Assembly: GCF_000426065.1 (NCBI RefSeq)
Contig: NZ_AUEQ01000009.1
Span: forward strand, 372,001-436,000
Source of the DNA: Mycobacterium sp. URHD0025
GTDB taxonomy: Bacteria > Actinomycetota > Actinomycetes > Mycobacteriales > Mycobacteriaceae
Reading direction: 5' to 3'
DNA: 64,000 nucleotides
Under the pieces are notes generated by a model. That model saw only the letters and a program-made list of their open reading frames with translations, did no database searches and had not been told where the DNA came from. The stretch's first letter is position 1. The number at the start of each line of letters is the position of its first letter. This document shows, one piece after another, positions 61,415 through 64,000 of the stretch. Position numbers and translations under genes: made by a program.

Positions 61415-62376
61415 GGGCAGCGGTTCAGTGATGTCATGTCGATGAAGATTCCCGGTGACGACTCAACGACGCAGCCAATGTCGAGTTGCTCGAGCAATTC
61501 GACCAGATCGGCGGCCGGCGACTCCGGCAACAAGACGGCCAAACTCGAATCGCCGACATATCGCCCGTAATCGAGGACCTGGCCGATAGCCAAACGAACG
61601 CTCATCCGCTCGGCGGATCCCTTGGCTTCGTACAAGATGTTGTCGGAGATATCCGCGAGGTCGCTGTACAGCGTGGCTGATCCAACCGGATTGATCCGGT
61701 AACGCATGACTTCCCGATGATGAGCTTCGAGATATGCCTTGAAGCGGTCCGTCAATTGCGCCTCACGCTGAACTACCGTCCCGCTAACCGACTTCTCAAC
61801 TTCGGAGTTCTCGATGTTGACCACTGCGACCGGGACAGAGTCCACAGCGACGGTGGCTATTTCCGCGGCCTGGCCAGCGCCTTCGATAGTGCTGACGTGT
61901 GGATCCCCCTCGGCAACCACGACGCCGATCGGTAGCAACCGAAACACGAAAACATTGCGCGGGACACCGTCGGTGCCTGGCGCCCTCCGGATGAAGTACG
62001 GAAGGTCTGGGTCAACTGAAAACTGTCCGACGTACTGATGAATGCGTGCGTCGCTGCCGGGGACATTGCCGACCGCTACGAACAGCCTCAGCGCAGTGCC
62101 GTTGGTTTGATGGTCGGCGATCGCGCGGTTGCCCCGGACCATCTGCTGATCGCCGATCTTGCCCTCGCCGGTGTAGTAGTACACCTGCTGCGACACATCC
62201 CAGCCGTCGAAGTCGTAGCCGTTGGCAGCAGCCTTGCCATGATCCGAGTAGACAAGAACATTCGGCGTGGTACTCGAGCCCGTGATGCCTGCTTGAGCAT
62301 TGCCCTTGTAGACACCGTGGATTTGTTCCCTGACAAGGATCTCTCCGGGTTGCACGCTCCACATCGGCGAAGTCAT
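61411..62376 (-). CDS. ScoMcrA-like SRA plus PD-(D/E)XK modification-dependent restriction enzyme
   Basis: The 321-aa protein has an N-terminal SRA-like domain. It carries GEILVREQIHGVYKGNAQAG near residues 11-30, VLVYSDHGKAAANGYDFDGW, the YYYTGEGKIGDQQMVRGNRA motif near 65-90 and LRLFVAVG near 95. A C-terminal nuclease part follows (residues about 210-310) with SDLAD, ILYEAKGSA (ExK) and IGQVLDYGRYV. Such single-chain enzymes cut DNA with modified bases, such as 5-methylcytosine or phosphorothioate. No methyltransferase partner is nearby, as expected for type IV systems. ATG 62376 is used; the longer frame is poor in family similarity. Confidence 0.82.
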   Translation of the reverse strand: MTSPMWSVQPGEILVREQIHGVYKGNAQAGITGSSTTPNVLVYSDHGKAAANGYDFDGWDVSQQVYYYTGEGKIGDQQMVRGNRAIADHQTNGTALRLFVAVGNVPGSDARIHQYVGQFSVDPDLPYFIRRAPGTDGVPRNVFVFRLLPIGVVVAEGDPHVSTIEGAGQAAEIATVAVDSVPVAVVNIENSEVEKSVSGTVVQREAQLTDRFKAYLEAHHREVMRYRINPVGSATLYSDLADISDNILYEAKGSAERMSVRLAIGQVLDYGRYVGDSSLAVLLPESPAADLVELLEQLDIGCVVESSPGIFIDMTSLNRCP

Positions 62377-62549
62377 CGGGCGATCGTAGGTCGCGGCACC
62401 GACATGTCCAGGCGCAGCGCAGCTCCTGGCGGATGTTCCAGCGAGTGTCGACAGCTCGTCCACCACCGGCTGACGACTTTTAGACGGCACGTTGCCACAA
62501 GATTGTCGGCAGGCCCGCTTACTGTGTCCTTGTGGGGCAGGCAGGTGCG

Positions 62550-63350
62550 GTGAGTGGCGGCGAGGCCGTGTTGGCAAAGCTGACGACGTACAAGACGGCC
62601 CTGTTCGCGTCACTCGTAGTGATCGCGGGAATCGGCCTAATGTGGCTTTCCAACAAGGGCTGGTTCGACTCTCACAAAGCTGTGCAAGCCACCGCGAACC
62701 AGGTTGGTGGGCTCCTCGTTACGACAGGCGGGCTCGCCATCCTGTGGGACCTTCGAGCCAAAAGAGACTTCATGCAGGAGGTCCTTGAGAAGGTACGGAT
62801 TTCGTCCGACGTGACCGCCGCCGGCATTGACCGCGTGACGATGAAGTGGATGGACATTCCGTGGGATGACCTTTTCAAGAACTCGAAACAGGTATCAGTC
62901 TTCATTTCGTATGGAGGCAGTTGGCGCAAGAATAATTGGGCGTCGATCGAAAAATTTGTCGGAGTCAAGGGCAATTCGCTCAGGTTGTTCCTGCCAGATC
63001 CCAATGACGAAGCAACCATGCAAGTGCTCGCGAAGCGCTACGACTACACGCCACAGAAAGTTCAAGACAACGTTGTCGAGACGACGGAGGAGTTCGCGAA
63101 GCTGGGGATAGCGGGCGCGGATGTTCGCATCTACTACCGCGCAGGCGATCCCACCTACACGTCTTACTGCTTCGACGACAAGGTGCTAGTGACCCTGTAC
63201 GCAAACAGACGACGGCGCGGCGATGTACCAACACTGCTGGTGGGACAAGGTACGTTCCACGATTTCTTCAAAGAAGATCTCACTGCGATCGAGAATCAGA
63301 GCACGCCGGTCGCATTGGCCGACGTAATCAAAGGCGGTACGAATGGTTGA
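62550..63350 (+). CDS. Two-TM membrane protein with a novel cytosolic domain
   Basis: The protein (266 aa from GTG 62550; 272 aa from GTG 62532) has two membrane helices: LTTYKTALFASLVVIAGIGL and, near residue 55, VGGLLVTTGGLAILWDL. A charged cytosolic domain of about 190 aa follows with VSVFISYGGSWRKNNWASIE and DNVVETTEEFAKLG. Its short strands and the YDDK/YANRRRR region have no recognised family. It overlaps the exonuclease gene by 8 bp. A membrane sensor or effector in a defence pair is a reasonable guess; nothing confirms it. It is divergent from the restriction enzyme gene. Confidence 0.72.
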   Translation: MSGGEAVLAKLTTYKTALFASLVVIAGIGLMWLSNKGWFDSHKAVQATANQVGGLLVTTGGLAILWDLRAKRDFMQEVLEKVRISSDVTAAGIDRVTMKWMDIPWDDLFKNSKQVSVFISYGGSWRKNNWASIEKFVGVKGNSLRLFLPDPNDEATMQVLAKRYDYTPQKVQDNVVETTEEFAKLGIAGADVRIYYRAGDPTYTSYCFDDKVLVTLYANRRRRGDVPTLLVGQGTFHDFFKEDLTAIENQSTPVALADVIKGGTNG

Positions 63351-63972
63351 GATCCAATACGTCGATCTAGTCAAGGGCGACGTTTCCTCAGACTTCGAAA
63401 CAGCTGTCCGGGATGCCGGGACAGTAGCGTGGGACATTGAAACCAGCGGTCTCGATTGGCGGCTTGACCGCATTGGCACCTGCCAGCTGCATGTGCGCCA
63501 CGTAGGGACACAGATCATCCGGATGGATGGGCACCAACCCGAGCGGCTTCGGGAGCTCCTCACGTCTGAGCATGTTCGAAAGGTTTTCCACCACGCGCCT
63601 TTTGACCTTCGGTTCATGCGCCATCATTGGAAGGCCAGCGCACGAAGTGTGGCGTGCACCAAGATCTTGTCGAAGATAGTTCGACCGGAGGCGGACGGCC
63701 GTGAGCACAGCCTCAAGCCCACTCTGGAGCGGTTCCTCGGAGTAGTGCTCGACAAGAGCCAACAGACCTCCAACTGGTTGTCAACTACTTACACAGCTGA
63801 GCAACTCAATTACGCGTCACGCGACGTCGAATACCTGGTGCCGTTGTTCGACACGTTGATGGACGAGGCACGGGCCAGCGGTGTGGCTGACATCGCTGAG
63901 CGGACATTCGAATATCTACCTATCCGCGTCGAGACTGATATACGCGGATGTGGCGACGTATTCGATTACTGA
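63343..63972 (+). CDS. DEDDy-family 3'-5' exonuclease (RNase D-like)
   Basis: The 209-aa protein has the exonuclease motifs: ExoI WDIETSG (Asp30 and Glu32), ExoII HHAPFDLRFM (Asp near residue 88) and ExoIII YASRDVEYL (Tyr and Asp near residue 158), a DEDDy set as in RNase D. No HRDC domain is present. The ATG lies 8 bp inside the upstream gene, so expression is coupled to the two-TM protein. RNA or DNA end-trimming is expected. The pair looks like a two-component unit. Confidence 0.85.
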   Translation: MVEIQYVDLVKGDVSSDFETAVRDAGTVAWDIETSGLDWRLDRIGTCQLHVRHVGTQIIRMDGHQPERLRELLTSEHVRKVFHHAPFDLRFMRHHWKASARSVACTKILSKIVRPEADGREHSLKPTLERFLGVVLDKSQQTSNWLSTTYTAEQLNYASRDVEYLVPLFDTLMDEARASGVADIAERTFEYLPIRVETDIRGCGDVFDY

Positions 63973-64000
63973 TCCAGAGAACACGTCGCCAGAGGCGCGT

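Larger units (their letters stand above)
60912..64000. mobile_element. Genomic island inserted at a tRNA 3' end (left end only)
   Basis: From the tRNA 3' duplicate to the window edge the DNA changes character: lower GC, an excisionase-like gene, a modification-dependent restriction enzyme and a membrane-protein/exonuclease pair. No integrase is visible in these 3.1 kb, so it is expected near the other end. The gap 60939-61111 holds three direct repeats and no supported gene. Confidence 0.75.

Overview
The window is high-GC actinobacterial DNA, almost certainly from a Mycolicibacterium (rapidly growing mycobacterium). It carries two LpqH-family lipoproteins, a PE-PPE-domain protein, WS/DGAT, a Ddn-like F420 enzyme, a polD1-ligC module, GluQ and Tgt, and a 13E12-type DUF222/HNH gene. 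Most genes are tightly packed, often with 4-bp ATGA or GTGA overlaps. The window opens inside a PucR regulator (start possibly upstream) and ends inside an unfinished genomic island.

Layout. 1-6.3 kb: PucR regulator with a D-amino-acid-dehydrogenase-like flavoprotein, a GreA/B-like factor, two TetR regulators and two SDRs. 6.3-17.7 kb: polD1-ligC1 on the minus strand and ligC2 on the plus strand. Between them lies an 8-kb TetR-controlled catabolic cluster of SDRs, alpha/beta hydrolases, an enoyl-CoA hydratase and an old-yellow-enzyme homologue. Four copies of one 16-bp operator sit in its two control regions. 18.7-29.2 kb: a 13E12 HNH gene cut in two by a 9,264-bp prophage-like element.

The 9.26-kb element is delimited by sequence alone. 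Joining its ends rebuilds a 54-bp imperfect attP palindrome centred on CA (21 of 26 positions match), and removing it restores one open HNH reading frame. It encodes a large serine integrase, small overlapping ORFs, a phage-O-like initiator whose gene contains an iteron cluster, a WhiB/winged-helix fusion, a scaffold-like protein and an HK97-type capsid protein. It also encodes a possible small terminase-like protein and a Topo VI-A/Spo11-like (mini-A-like) protein as probable cargo. No portal, large terminase, protease or tail gene is visible. Its site and size recall phiRv1 of M. tuberculosis, which also uses a serine integrase at REP13E12.

29.2-41.5 kb: large LuxR regulator, carboxylesterase, gluQ, a fused glutamine-type ABC importer, TetR plus HpnE-like flavoprotein, MFS carrier and tgt. 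41.5-47.1 kb: a cell-envelope stretch with two LpqH-like lipoproteins, haloalkane dehalogenase, PE-PPE-domain protein, penicillin-binding lipoprotein and a small secreted protein. 47.1-52.9 kb: B12-dependent diol dehydratase (large and medium subunits fused), small subunit and reactivase, then WS/DGAT. 52.9-59.3 kb: a seven-gene operon with an alpha-dioxygenase-like heme protein, a DyP peroxidase, a DoxX protein and a Ddn-like F420 enzyme, followed by a TetR and a methyltransferase.

60.9 kb to the end: a second mobile island begins at the 3' end of a serine-type tRNA, next to that tRNA's own terminator. It carries an excisionase-like HTH protein, an SRA plus PD-(D/E)XK modification-dependent restriction enzyme, and a two-gene unit of a two-TM protein with a DEDDy 3'-5' exonuclease. 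The unit looks like an undescribed defence module. The two strongest candidates for new biology are this pair and the capsid-only element with its in-gene origin and mini-A cargo.
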